Shown here one piece after another: positions 1 through 10,859 of a stretch of 64,000 bases of DNA. Both the position numbers and the translations under genes were made by a program. Below the pieces are notes generated by a model. That model made no database searches, was not told where the DNA came from, and saw only the letters and a program-made list of their open reading frames with translations. Numbering within the stretch: the stretch's first letter is position 1; each line of letters starts with the position of its first letter. Origin of the DNA: Cherax quadricarinatus (Eukaryota > Arthropoda > Malacostraca > Decapoda > Parastacidae); the NCBI RefSeq assembly GCF_038502225.1, contig NC_091372.1, forward strand, positions 2,311,155 through 2,375,154, written 5' to 3'.

Positions 1-63
1 AAATAGAAGATTTACTGTTATGCCTCTTCAAGGGGGGCTCCTTGGCGTGGTGAAGAGGCTCTT

Positions 64-104
64 GGTCTGAGGAATTAGACCTCCCGGTCTCCTTCCTCAG
101 ACCG
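64..104 (+). other. Hairpin in the LINE 5' leader
   Basis: GGTCTGAGGAA (64-74) can pair with TTCCTCAGACC (94-104), and AGACC with GGTCT inside it, leaving a TCCC loop. The same position in the two short derivatives at 7954 and 9281 holds a different but equally pairing hairpin. The structure is seen in the sequence; a role as leader RNA structure or promoter part is inference. Confidence 0.55.
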
Positions 105-737
105 AACCTAATTACCCCCCAATCCCCCCTTCCCTATCCCATCCTCCCCTTTTCCCTTTCCTCCTCCCCCTCTCCACCCCTCCCTTTTGCCCTTCCTCTT
201 TTTGGCCTTTGGGTTTTTTCCCACAGGTGCTAGTTCCTAGGTAGGGGAAAGGGTACCGGGGTCCATCCCATTCCGTTGAGGTTCATGGCGGTGGCGTAGT
301 TTGCTGTGGAATCTGGATCGCCTGGGGATGTCCTGATCCCTCTCCGGTATCCCGGAGAGTGGCTTTGGGTGTCTTCCGGGCGACGGGTGTATCTCTGGAA
401 GCCACCTTTCGGATTCCGGAGTTGGTGGCCGAAGGAGGTATGCTTTGTGGCGGATATCCGGCCGCCCTCTCTTTTGTCCACCGAGGTAGCTCAGTGGATT
501 TGAGGTTGCTATCCCAGATTGCTGGTTTACTGGCATGATGGGTAGGGTATAGCACGGGTTCCATGCTGCATCTATGCTACTTGCGATGCTGAGGTCCTCT
601 TGGGCGCGGAGGGAGATTTCTGGCCCTTTCATTCCTCCTAGGAACTATCCCTCCCCGGTCCCCTCTTTTTTTTTATTTTATTTTCTTTTCTTCTTTCTTT
701 TTTTTCTTAAAAATAAAAAGAAAGAAGTAACCTAACC

Positions 738-2664
738 ATGGCAGCCCTAGTCCATGAACCTGCTACCCCCGGGCCCCTTCTTGATACCGCACCCCGTTCT
801 GACCCCGCCTCGTCTTTGGACCACTCTTCGGACACTCCTCATGCCTCTGTACCTCTTGCTGGTGCTGTTTCCTCACCCGCTTCAGGTACTGAGGTCTCGA
901 CTGGCTCCTTTGATTTATCTGACTTCCGCTCTCCTTTGACTATGCTTCTGGCCTCTCCCTCTACGGTGCGGCAATTTTCGAATTGCTGGCCCATTCCACG
1001 TCGGACCAACTCTGGTCCCACGCCTAAACACCAACGACAATTATCTGCTGATGATACTTCTGCACCTTCTCATTCTTCTCAGAAAAGATCGACACGTCCT
1101 GCACTCCCTTTCCATGCTCAGTTTCAGACTGCACAATGGACTAAATTCTTCACTTTACAACCAACTTCCTCTACCGCCTATCTTTCCGACCACAGTATTG
1201 GCAAGGCACTCCTACGCCATGTTGGTAAAGATATTTTTTTTCATGCTCTTAAGAGCGGTACGCGCATCATCACGGTACAGAATGCTACCCAAGCTCATGA
1301 TCTTTCTCTTCTTTCCCATATAGATACTGTTCCTGTCACTATTGAAAAACATCATTCCCTCAATTCTTGTAGTGGTACCGTCATTCTGCCCCATACCATA
1401 GTTCAACAAAATTTCCAGACATGTGGCAATGACATTCTTGAACAGCTGGAACTCCAAGATCTCCCAATCCTCAAGGTAGACACTTATGTTCTTCCTGCCT
1501 GCGGGCGGAGACGATACCCTAGCAATGTGGCTCGTTTAACTTTTGACAGCAGTGAACTCCCATCCTCAGTTTATGTAGCAGGACATCGGTTACAAGTTCG
1601 AAAGGTGATCCCTACACCGTAACAGTGTAGAAATTGCTGGCGATTTGGCCATCCAGCGAAATATTGCAGATCCATAGCCGAATGCCCAGTCTGTGGTGCC
1701 GATGACCATTCTAATACGTCTTGCAATTGACCTCCCTCTTGCCTTAATTGTCATGAGGCTCAACCTTCATACTCTCGCCGTTGCCAAGGCTACTTAAATG
1801 AGTGGGAAATCCGTTACCTCAAAGAGGCAGAAGGTCTCCCTTATGCCATGGCAGTTTCTCATCTCCGCCTCCAAGGAAGACTACCTCGTGTTTCTTATTC
1901 CCGTGTTTCAAAACGTCCCCCCACTTCTGGGGTCCCATCTTCTGCAACCTCCTCTGTGGTTACCTCTCCCATAGTCACTCCTGTATCTAATTCTTTTGCT
2001 GTCCTAGGCTCAGACGTCCCTACTTCAACGCCTCAGTCTGTTCTCGCTTCTTCGTGTTCTCCCTCACAAGCCTCAGTGTCGACGAGACCTCGTATGACAC
2101 CTCCCAATCGTCCCTCTACTTCTCAGAAGTCAAAAAAAGGTCCTTTAACCCCTCCTTCCCTTCTTCCACCTCCTCATTTTACCTTCCCTGTCTCTGTACC
2201 GGTTTCTTCCCCTCTCACTGGCTCTGTTACAAGTGTAGAGGTTCATCCTCCTCCTCGTACTATACCTACCTCCCCTGTTCCCTCCCAAGTTTCTTCCTCT
2301 TCTGCCACCTCCCAGGTTTCTGCCTCTTCTGTCCCCTTCCACGCTTCTTCTCCAGTTCCCTCCACCCTTTCGCCCCCCCCCTACCTTGGTACAGTCCATT
2401 ACAGTTCCAATCTTTACTCATCCTACCCCTACCATCTCCAATATTGCCTCCCATACAATGTCTCTGAATTCCGAAACACTTGAAGCAATCTCTGAATATA
2501 TTGCAGAGACCAAACCATCAATGGACACTGATCCACCCTCTGTTCCTTCTCTCTCCTCTCCTCCGTCTGCGCAACTCCTTTCTTCACAGCGCACTGTTCC
2601 TTCGCTGCTTGAACGTTTTCCGCTGCCTCCGCATGTGGACTTTTCTAACCCCTCTAGTCCGTAG
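738..2664 (+). pseudogene. LINE ORF1 (Gag-like, zinc knuckle protein)
   Basis: Nucleic-acid binding protein of the 24-6596 LINE, roughly 640 codons. It begins at ATG 738 with a Ser/Pro/Thr-rich region, followed by a folded region (about residues 130-294). After an in-frame TAA at 1620-1622 come Cys/His motifs starting CRNCWRFGHPAKYC, then CPVCGADDHSNTSC and CLNCHEAQ, which match retroelement zinc knuckles. A second stop lies at about 1728, and a frameshift in a C-run near 2380 moves the Ser/Pro-rich C-terminal part into another frame ending at 2664. In living relatives this protein packages the element RNA. Two stops plus a frameshift make it a pseudogene. Confidence 0.75.
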
Positions 2665-2708
2665 GAACCCTTACCTGCGGATTTCAAGTATCTTTATCAT
2701 TGCCAATC

Positions 2709-5700
2709 ATGGCCTATTTACAGTGGAATATACGCGGCCTCAGGGGTAATCGGGGTGAGCTTCAGATGTTACTCTCCCAGTTTTCCCCTGTTGGTGTTTG
2801 CTTACAAGAACCAAAATTACATTCTGCTGTTATCTCTCCCATCTCAGGCTATAATTTATTGTATTCTTCAGATCCCTTTCCTGATGGGACCTTTAATGAA
2901 AGTGCCCTTCTTCTATGCACTGATATTCCGTACCATCAGCTATTTGTTCGTACTTCGCTGCATTACACAGCAGCCCGTATCCACTTGCATAGGTGGTATA
3001 CGCTCTGTTCTTTATATCTCTCTCCTTCTCGGGCATTATCTATTCCGGATATTGCCTTTCTTGTTTCGTCATTACCACCACCGATTCTGTTACTTGGCGA
3101 TTTTAATGCCCATCATTTCCTCTGGGGGGGGTCTCACTGTGATTCCCGTGGCATTCAGTTAAGAGGCTTTTCTTGCCACCCACCCCCTCCATGTTTTAAA
3201 TACAGGTACTCACCCATTTTGATCCTCGGACTCCCACACTCTCTTGCATCGATCTCTGAGTCTGGCTCTTCCTCCGCCGCATTAGACTTCACCTGGTCTG
3301 TTCTCCCGGATTTACATGACAGCGATCATTTCCCAATCATTCTTACTTCCCCTTCATATTCACCACCTCTTCGTAACCCACGCTGGCAATTTGATCAGGC
3401 AAATTGGAACCTTTACTCACAACTGTTTTTAGTGAGGTTCCTTCTTCGTCCTCCATTGATGAGCTTTTACACCTCTTCTCGTCCTCCGTTTTAACCACAG
3501 CTTCTCATTCTATACCTCAAACTTCGGGCAGGCGTTCTCAGAAATGCGTGCCCTGGTGGTCTCCTGCTTGTGCTCGTGCAGTACGTTTGAAACGCGCTGC
3601 ATGGGGCAGGTACCGGTACAATAGAACCATGGAGAGACTTCTTGATTTTAAGCAGAATAGTGCGATCGCTCGCCGTGTCATCCGTGACGCTAAACACACT
3701 TGCTGGCGAGATTATGTCTCCACCATCACCTCTGCTTCGTCTATGAGTGCAGTCTGGAAAAAAGTACGAAAACTGAGTGGTAAATATTCTCCTGACCTGG
3801 CTCCTGTTCTGCGGGTTGCCGGTGTTGATATAGCAAACCCACTAGATGTTGCCAATGAAATTGGCAATCATCTGGTCCGTATTTCTCAGGGGCTCCATCT
3901 ATGCCCCTCGTTTCTTTCCTCAAAGTCTGCCAGAGAGTTAGCACCCTTGGACTTTTCTTCTCTCAGAGAAGAACAGTATAATGTGCCTTTTACACTTCAA
4001 GAACTGGAGGCAACACTCTCAGCTTGCCGATCATCGGCAGCTGGGCCCGACGACATTCATATTCGTATGCTACAACATTTACATCAGTCAGCCCTTGCAG
4101 TCCTATTACGCCTTTTCAATCTCATTTGGTCACAAGGAGTTCTTCCACAGCTGTGGAAATCTGCCATTGTTCTCCCTTTCTGCAAACCAGGCACTACGGG
4201 ACATGAAGCCTTCCACTATCGTCCCATTGCTCTTAACAGTGCAGTTTGCAAAGTGATGGAACGCCTGGTAAATAAACGTTTAGTGTGGTATTTAGAGACA
4301 CACAACAGTCTCTCCACTCGTCAATATGGCTTTCATAAGGGACGTTCTACCATAGACCCCTTACTACGCTTGGATACGTATGTTCGTAATGCCTTTGCGA
4401 ATAACCACTCAGTTATTGCCATATTTTTTGACTTTGAGAAGGCATATGACACAACTTGGAGGTATAATATTTTGGCCTAAGCCCACTCCTTGGGCCTCCG
4501 AGGCAATCTACCATCCTTCCTTAAGAACTTTTTAACTGATAGACATTTCCGTGTTCGGGTTAATAATGTGCTCTCCCCGGACTTATCCAAGCTGAAGGTG
4601 TCCCCCAGGGATGTGTTCTGAGCACAACACTTTTTCTCCTTGCTATTAATGATTTGGCCTCTAGTCTTCCATCAAATATTTGGTCATCACTCTATGTTGA
4701 TGACTTCGCTACTGCCTATGCAGGCACTGCCTGTCACCTCATTACAGTTTCTCTCCAGCATGCAGTCAACTGTGTTTCCAATTGGGCCACCACACATGGG
4801 TTTAAATTTTCCAGCACTAAAACCCACCAAATTACTTTCACTAGACGCTCTGTCATCTCCGATCATCCTTTGTACCTCTATGGCTCCCATATCCCTGAAC
4901 GTGATACAGTAAAGTTTCTGGGCCTCCTCTTTGACCATAGGTTATCCTGGAAACCTCACATTACCTCTCTGAAGGCAACTTGTCACAGCCGGCTGAACCT
5001 TCTTAAAACCCTTGCTCATCTTTCATGGGGAGCTGATCATCGAACCCTCCTTCGCCTACATTCCACCCTCATTTTATCGAAACTTGATTATGGTGACCAG
5101 ATCTATTCAGCGGCATCTCCTGTTACTCTCTCTAGCCTCAACCCTATTCATCACCAAGGATTACGTTTATGCCTTGGTGCTTTTCGCTCTTCCCCTGTTG
5201 AGAGCCTCTATGCAGAAGCGAATGTTCCATCCTTATCCGATCGCCGTGATGCCCATTGCCTTCGCTACTATGTACGCTCTCATGATCTCCGCAATCCTTC
5301 CATTTATAGAATGGTCACTGATATTAGTAGACATTCTTTATTTGTTCGCTGCCCCTGTTTACTCCGTCCCTTCTCTCTTCGCCTTCATTCGCTCTTGTCT
5401 TCTCTTCAATTACCACCTTTCTATGTTCATGTAGCATCTCACTTTTCCCTACCCCCCTGGGAAGTTCCAGCTGTTCGAGTCTGTTCTTTCTCTCTCCCTT
5501 GCTCGTAAGCCCAACTGTCTACGGTCGCTTCCCGCTTTCTTTTTCATGACCACTTCCACTCTCATTCTCATGCCATTGCTGTGTACACAGATGGCTCTAA
5601 GTCTTCTGATGGCGTAGGATTCGCAGCAGTGTTTCCGGACAGCGTCGTACGAGGGCATTTACTATCTTCGGCTAGTATTTTTACTACTGAATTGTATGCC

Positions 5701-6405
5701 ATCCTTGCAGCACTTATCCGTATTGCATCTATGCCTGTGTCATCATTTGTGGTTGTCTCAGACTCCCTTAGCGCTTTACAGGCTATACAGAAATTTGATA
5801 CACCTCACCCCTTGGTCCTCTGTATCTAACTTTGGCTATGCCGCATCTTTACCAAGCATAAAGATATTGTTTTTTGTTGGGTCCCTGGTCATGTTGACGT
5901 ACAGGGCAATGAACAGGCAGACACTGCTGCGCGGTCAGCAGTACATGACCTACCAGTTTCATATAGAGGTATTCCATTTATGGACTATTTTGCTGCAATA
6001 TCTTCCCACCTTCACACCCGTTGGCAACAACATTGGTCTACTATGCTCGGCAACAAGCTTCAATCTATTAAACCGAGTATAGGTTACTGGCCATCTTCTT
6101 ATCACCAGTGTCGAGGTTGGGAGACTACTCTCTCCCGTCTTCGCATTGGCCATATTCGTCTTACTCATGAATATCTCATGGAGAGGCGCACTGCTCCTCT
6201 CTGTGAGAATTGCCAGGCTCCATTATCAGTCAACCGCATTCTGTTGGACTGTCCACTTTATCAACGAGCACGCAGAATTTACCTCCGTCGTCGTCTTCAC
6301 TCTGCTGCTCTCTCTTTACTTTCCCTTCTTGCAGATGGACCCACCTTTCATCCGGACTCTCTCATTGACTTTTTGACAACAACTGACTTACTTCACAAAT
6401 TCTGA
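2709..6405 (+). pseudogene. LINE ORF2: APE endonuclease, reverse transcriptase, RNase H
   Basis: Starts at ATG 2709 with MAYLQWNIRGLRGN, the usual start of an APE-type endonuclease. Endonuclease residues are visible as QEPKL, LLGDFNAHHF and SDHFPI. Reverse transcriptase follows: YRPIALNSAVCKVMERL, then FFDFEKAYDT and LYVDDFATAYAG (4690-4730), the catalytic box. RNase H starts at VYTDGSKSSDGVGFAA (5581) and includes WVPGHVDVQGNEQAD. The C-terminus has CENCQAPLSVNRILLDC, a Cys/His motif common after RNase H in I-like elements. Stops at about 4478, 5506 and 5827 and frameshifts near 3200-3430 and 4590 disable it. The part from 4654 to 6405 keeps one frame apart from two stops. Confidence 0.85.
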
Positions 6406-6619
6406 TACCTTCAGCCCTTTCTACCTCAATCTCTTGCTACCCTCTAGCCCCGTACTATCCCCTGCCCCGCTGTTTTCTGTAACCTACTGATCATCCCTCC
6501 TCCCTTCTGCCGCCCAATACCCTTGCTTCCTTCCCTACCCTGCAGCGCTATATAGCCCTTGTGGCTTAGCGCTTCTTTTTGATTATAATAATAATAATTT
6601 ACTGTTATGCAGACTACTG

Positions 6620-7124
6620 CATTAGTGTAGAAATGGCATAAATAATATCATCACACTTGTGAAAGAATGTTAGACTCACCAGTTGACGTGTATTGGACAC
6701 ATGGCATGATTTGTTTACTTATGAACTTTGGTAAAAATCGAACATTTCTGCTACTTTGAGCTCAATTTCAAGGTATTTTCATTGTGAAACCAATCAAAAT
6801 CATCTCCATTTCTGCAATATGTCTTCCATTCTATAAAATGAGACCAGGAAAACTAGAATACAACCATAAATACCATACGAAAATACAGTGCAAAGTCGCT
6901 GTTTTAAACCAAAAACAAGGTCAAAGTTTTTTTGTTTCTCATTTCGCACTGTGTGCTGCAGGATTTTTTTTTATACTGTGCACACTGACCACATAGACCC
7001 ATTCTTTCATATGTAGGCCTACCAGCTCTCTTGCTAGATTTGAAGGCGCTAGAATTTAGGTGTACTAGTAGGTCAATAACCCTGGTGCATAAGCCGTACA
7101 AGTACGTCGGAAACCCTGAAAGGG
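6620..7124 (-). mobile_element. piggyBac-type transposon remnant
   Basis: Read on the minus strand from 7124 the sequence begins CCCTTTCAGGGTTTCCGACG next to TTAA (7125-7128). It continues with a leader clearly related to the 5' leader of the piggyBac element at 32484 (the CTAGCGCCTTCAAATC and GTAGGCCTAC stretches). No transposase is present and the distal end is not defined, so the left boundary is approximate. It is a short non-autonomous or truncated relative. Confidence 0.5.
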
Positions 7125-7204
7125 TTAACAAGAATGGATGACCCGCACAGGTTCAGCTGTTCCTGTGAATATAATAATAATACAATGGTGATGATGATCA
7201 TGGA

Positions 7205-7260
7205 AAAATTATTATTACAATCAAAACTAAGTGCTAAATCCACAAGGATCTTACAGCACT
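7205..7260 (-). mobile_element. 3'-end fragment of the I/Nimb-like LINE family
   Basis: The minus strand reads CACTTAGTTTTGATTGTAAT preceded by a degraded CTTGTGGATTTAG block, matching the terminal 50 bases of the LINE at 24-6596. It lies in the orientation opposite to that element. The rest up to 7500 (GATG-rich, purine-rich) shows nothing I recognise. Confidence 0.5.
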
Positions 7261-7508
7261 GCAGGATTGGATGTGCTGAAGATGAAATATGTGAAGATGG
7301 GAGAGAAGTGAGGGTGAGAGTATAACAGAGGCAGAGACAGTAAAGGCAGTGAGTAGTGCTGTAGGAAGAATTTAATCAAAGTTGATGTAATAGAACAGTC
7401 ACTGACAAAAAGTCAAAGAGGAAATCTGTGTCAAAGGTGGAAGTGTCAGCAAGGAGGTCAGGTAAATAGTAAGAGTGGCAGAGTGCTGATGACAGAGGTC
7501 TCCTTATG

Positions 7509-7953
7509 CAGAGCCAGCCTTAGGAAGGTGCAGGGCCCAATTGGGAACAGTTTTGGTGGGCCCCATGTAAGGAAAGCAGTCAAACTGGGTGCTTAATTAA
7601 AAAATGCATGCGAGTTAACAGACCAAACAGATGTAAGCTACATTTTAATGTGTAAAATTGCATACATGTAAGCCTACAAGTAACAAACAAAATTTGTATA
7701 TCACTTCTGAAAAGCACAAAGTCACATTACCACTTGTTTTAGTGACTGAAATGATTTATTAAAAATATTAATTTATTTTTGTTCAGAAAAAAATCAGAAT
7801 TTAAGTGCACTGTTGGAAACAAATTATCTTTTTTGGACTTGAAAAATCATTTAACATTCATAAAATATAAATGAATCATATTATTATTGCCTAAGGGGGC
7901 GCAGGGCCCCCTTAGCTGCGGGGCCCAATTGGGATAAATTGGTCCAATCGGCC
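7509..7953. repeat. Unassigned repeat with GGGCCCAATTGGG at both ends
   Basis: The block begins CAGAGCCAGCCTTAGG and has GGGCCCAATTGGG near 7537, then again near 7920 next to GCGCAGGGCCC. The ends are similar in direct orientation and partly palindromic. A CAGAGCC start recalls hAT-type inverted repeats, but I see no matching inverted end and no clear 8-bp duplication. The middle is AT-rich with no coding signal. Confidence 0.3.
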
Positions 7954-8117
7954 CTCAAGGGGGGTTCTTTGGCAATGGTGAAGGGCTCTTGATCTAGGGA
8001 ATTGGATCTGTACTCCAGTTCCCTGAATTGAGCCTGAATACCTTCCATTCCCCCCCCCCCCATGTGTGCTGTATAATCCTATGGGCTTAGCACTTCCACA
8101 TGATTATAATTATAATG
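7954..8117 (+). mobile_element. Short non-autonomous retroposon made of LINE 5' and 3' ends (copy A)
   Basis: About 164 bp. The first 90 bases (CTCAAGGGGGGTTCTTTGGC onward) align with the first 90 bases of the LINE at 24, and the last 50 (TATAATCCTATGGGCTTAGC, then ATTATAATTATAAT) align with its last 50. The 6.4 kb of coding region between them is absent. It contains the leader hairpin (AGGGAATTGGA with TCCAGTTCCCT). No clear target duplication is left. It resembles a SINE mobilised by the LINE. Confidence 0.65.
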
Positions 8118-8411
8118 ATGACTGATAAATTCTGCTTGTCTGCTGATAGACGCAACAGTCTATTAGTAGTTGGGGAACTGAAAACGGAACTTTACAGTCC
8201 TCACAGCAGCACTAAGAAGAAATAGTAATTATAAGAATAATAAACTAAATAATGCAGATCTCAGTGAAAGTGAATAGTACAAAAAAGGCTTAGTTCTGAT
8301 TAGCAGTAATCTAAAGCCAAGAAAACAGTGCATAAGTGTTGACAATAAAACTAACAGAATTCCTAGCTTGATATAAAATAGTAGTATAAATAATGAAGAC
8401 CTAGGGTTATA
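8118..8411. other. AT-rich spacer
   Basis: No coding signal, repeat structure or RNA gene is visible in this 294-bp AT-rich stretch. Confidence 0.5.
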
Positions 8412-9261
8412 TAGTGGACCCCCACCTTATGAACGCATCGCGTTATGTTAAATCCGCCATATGAAGCATTTGAACGCAAAAATTTTGCATCGCCTCACGA
8501 TAAAAAACTAGCCTTATGTGATTCGTCCAGGACATGTCCCACGTGTGGCCTCAGCGCCAGTGTGGTCGCATCTACGCATACATTCGGTACATTTCACATT
8601 ATCCCAGTGTTTTTAGTGTCATCCCTGTGGTAAAAAGGGCAAGAATTAGTATGGAATTGAAAAAAGAGATTAAGGAAATGTGTGCAAAGTGGGTTGAACT
8701 ACAAACCTTTATGGATGAAAATCACCCTGACACAGCTACTGCAAGCCGTGTTGGCAACCTGTACAATGACAATGTTATGGCCCATTTTAGGAAAGTCTTA
8801 AAGGAACGGGAGGTACAGAGCTCTATGGACAGATTATTTGTGTGACAGAGGTCCAGTGACTTCTCAAGCTGGTCCTAGTGGCATTAAAAGAAGAAGGGAA
8901 GTAACCCAGGAAAAGGACTTGCTACCTCAAGTCCTAATGGAAGGGGATTTCCCTTCTAAACAATAACTTCCACACTCTCCCCTCCTCCCATCCCATCAAT
9001 CATCACCAGATCTTCAATAAAGGTAAGTGTCATGCATTATATTCTTAGTAGAGTAGTAATTGTGTATGTCTTCTTCAGTTTGTGTGTATTAAAATTAATA
9101 TTTCATGTGGTAAAAAATTTTTTTTCATACTTTGGGGTGTCTTGCACGGATTAATTTGATTTCCATTATTTCTTATGGGGAAAATTAATTCGGCTAACGA
9201 TAATTTTGGCGTACAATGAGCTCTCGGGAACAGATTAATATCGTAAGGCGGGGGTCCACTG
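8412..9261 (+). mobile_element. Tigger/pogo-like deletion derivative T1
   Basis: 850 bp flanked by TA (8410-8411 and 9262-9263). The ends are inverted repeats, TAGTGGACCCCCACCTTA and (reverse complement of the right end) CAGTGGACCCCCGCCTTACG. Such TIRs and TA targets are typical of Tc1/mariner-superfamily pogo/Tigger elements. Inside is a fused transposase remnant with most of the catalytic region deleted. It is the same type as T3 at 22593-23591. Confidence 0.8.
8600..8965 (+). pseudogene. Transposase N-/C-terminal fusion remnant in T1
   Basis: The reading frame joins the basic N-terminal block (PVVKRARISMELKK) directly to a C-terminal block (CAKWVELQTFMDENHPDTA, then YNDNVMAHFRKVL). The HTH and DDE catalytic region between them is missing. 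A TGA at about 8842 interrupts the frame where T3 has CGA (Arg), a CpG-type change. The frame then continues QRSSD and PSGIKRRREVT to about 8965. A function as a DNA-binding or dimerising fragment is possible only by inference. Confidence 0.65.
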
Positions 9262-9280
9262 TATTTTAACTATATATCCC

Positions 9281-9433
9281 CTCAAGGGAGGTTCCTTGAT
9301 GCTGGTGAGGGGCTCTTGATCTAGGGAACTGGATCAGTGCTCCAGTTCCCTGAATTGAGCTTGAATACCTTCCATCCCTCCCACATGCACTATAATCCTA
9401 CAGGTTTAGCACTCCCCTGTGATTATAATAATT
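9281..9433 (+). mobile_element. Short non-autonomous retroposon made of LINE 5' and 3' ends (copy B)
   Basis: About 153 bp and closely similar to copy A at 7954. It starts CTCAAGGGAGGTTCCTTG, has the perfect hairpin GGGAACTGGA/TCCAGTTCCC, and ends TATAATCCTACAGGTTTAGC plus GATTATAATAATT. It lies just right of the T1 end. Any target duplication is unclear. Confidence 0.65.
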
Positions 9434-9436
9434 CAA

Positions 9437-9948
9437 CTGCATGTATATATGGCATATCCTTGGTAAGATTCTATTTAGATTATACTTCTCAGTTCTGGTT
9501 TCAGTATTACAGATTGGACATAAAATGTGCTGGAAAACATACAAAGGAGGATGACAAAGTTGATCCCATGTATCAGATCTTTCCTATGATGATAGACTGA
9601 GGACCCTGAATCTACACTCTCTAGAAAGGCATAGAATTAGGGGGATATGATTGAGGTGTATAAATAGAAAATATGAATAAAAAAAGGTGTAAATAATGTG
9701 CTAAAAATATCTAACCAAGACAGGACTCACAGCAATGGTTTCAAGTTGGAAAAATTTAGATTTAGAAAGGATACATGAAAACACTGGTTTGGTAACAAAG
9801 TTGTGGATGATTGGAACAAACTTCCGAGTAGATAAAACCTTGTGTAGCTTTAAAATAGGTTAATGAATATGAGTGGGTGAGAGTTTAACCTGCCTAGTAT
9901 GAACCAGTAAGCTGCAGTGTTCCTTCTTTCTTGTGTTTTAATAACAAT
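9437..9948 (+). mobile_element. CR1-like LINE 3' fragment, heavily decayed
   Basis: The translation holds VRFYLDYTSQFWFQYYRLDI, matching the minus-strand fragment at 60090-60725 (VRPHLDYAAQFWSPYYRMDI). Then come a degraded ERHRIRGDMIEV-type block, a FGNKVVDDWN-like block and a 3' tail CAGTGTTCCTTCTTTCTTGT that is the complement of the 60100 tail. It is the C-terminal end and 3' UTR of a 5'-truncated LINE with many stops. Confidence 0.65.
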
Positions 9949-9976
9949 AATAATACATGTAGTAATAATACATAAT

Positions 9977-10081
9977 ATGATCAACGAAGAAATGGATGAG
10001 GCAATTCTCGAGAACAAACTAAACAATTTAAGCATAGAAGAGCGAAGCGACAGTCCAGACGCCAATGATGACTTGTACCTT
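9977..10081 (+). other. Candidate coding exon with a good splice donor
   Basis: ATG 9977 opens 35 codons of acidic, varied composition (includes NNLSIEERSDSPDANDDLYL) that stop exactly at CTT followed by GTAAGT, a consensus donor in phase 0. The next SZT2-like exon at 52449 also starts in phase 0, so joining is possible. Against it: a LINE tail ends about 30 bp upstream, there is no recognisable promoter, and the peptide matches no family I know. It could be an exon of another gene or chance. Confidence 0.3.
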
Positions 10082-10635
10082 GTAAGTGCTCCAGTCTGCC
10101 CAAGCTAACATATTTCTTAAGATGTGCACCTTCATATTACAGTACCATAGTACATAAATATGACAGTCTGCTGATGTTGATATTCACAAAAGCACTCAGC
10201 CTCACTCTAGAGCAAGGTTCTTCAGAATGGTCATTATCTACCCGTAAGGGTCTATGGGACTATTGAAGGAGTCAATAAATGGTTGGGGGTCAAAAGAGGG
10301 TCAGTAAATCCAGGGACGTGCTCTGTGTTGTGTATCTGTGACCTTCCACCCTCCACCTTGCCTTGTCTTTCCCGTCCCGGGAAGGATATACATACATGTA
10401 TAACCTTGATATAACTATGGATCTTGAAGCAAAATCATTGTTCAGAAGTAAAAGTTTAAGTGACTATTCGAGCAAATATCAGCGACTTTATGAAGTGACT
10501 GAGCTATTTTTACTTGCTTTCCCAAGTTCGTACATGGTTGAAACTGTTTTAATCATGCAAATGAACATGTAATTCTAACAAAACAGAGGAACAGACTGAA
10601 CCTAGAAGGGTTTGGTGACTTACCACTAAAACTCT
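10082..10635. other. Non-coding stretch
   Basis: I see no element end, domain or repeat here apart from short AT-rich and GGGTCA-containing stretches around 10240-10310. Confidence 0.4.
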
Positions 10636-10815
10636 CCAATCACCAACCAAATATTAGTCACCTTGCTTATGTTCATCAGATGTATTCTTCCCATTAATGA
10701 TATCAACTATATATCAGCGACCTTGTTGACATTCATCAGATGTATCCTTCCCACTAATATCAACCAAATATCAGTGTCTTCGTTGATGCTCATCAGATTT
10801 ATCCTTCCCATTGAT
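10636..10815. repeat. Tandem repeat, about 55-bp unit, three copies
   Basis: Three imperfect copies of a unit containing ACCAAATATCAG, then GTTGA(T/C)(G/A)(C/T)TCATCAGATG and TATCCTTCCCA. Divergence is moderate, so the duplication is not recent. Confidence 0.7.
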
Positions 10816-10859
10816 GGAACCAGGCTGTAGGATAATCTAACAGGCTTCAAAACCAGACC

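Larger units (their letters stand above)
24..6596 (+). mobile_element. Full-length I/Nimb-like non-LTR retrotransposon (LINE), decayed
   Basis: The element is bounded by a perfect 14-bp target-site duplication, ATTTACTGTTATGC, at 10-23 and 6597-6610, so both ends are known. Its layout is a GC-rich 5' leader, ORF1 (738-2664) with zinc knuckles, ORF2 (2709-6405) with endonuclease, reverse transcriptase and RNase H, and a short 3' end that reads CTTGTGGCTTAGCGCTTC followed by ATTATAATAATAAT. Two ORFs, an RNase H domain and a triplet A/T-rich tail are typical of the I superfamily; Nimb is the clade I would guess, without a tree. The ORFs carry stops and frameshifts, so this copy cannot be autonomous. 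Its 3' end recurs at many other places in the window. Confidence 0.9.

Noticed and set aside
230..640. Overlapping ORFs on both strands of the LINE 5' leader
   Set aside because: They lie in GC-rich leader sequence, overlap each other, and resemble no protein; the element's ORF1 starts at 738.
2145..2454. Gly/Arg-rich ORFs on the minus strand
   Set aside because: Shadow frames of the Ser/Pro-rich part of LINE ORF1.
6784..7131. Short ORFs in both directions
   Set aside because: They fall in the piggyBac remnant leader, which is non-coding in the related element at 32484.
10205..10345. Possible hAT MITE starting near TCTAGAGCAAGGTTCTTC
   Set aside because: No matching inverted end or 8-bp duplication found.
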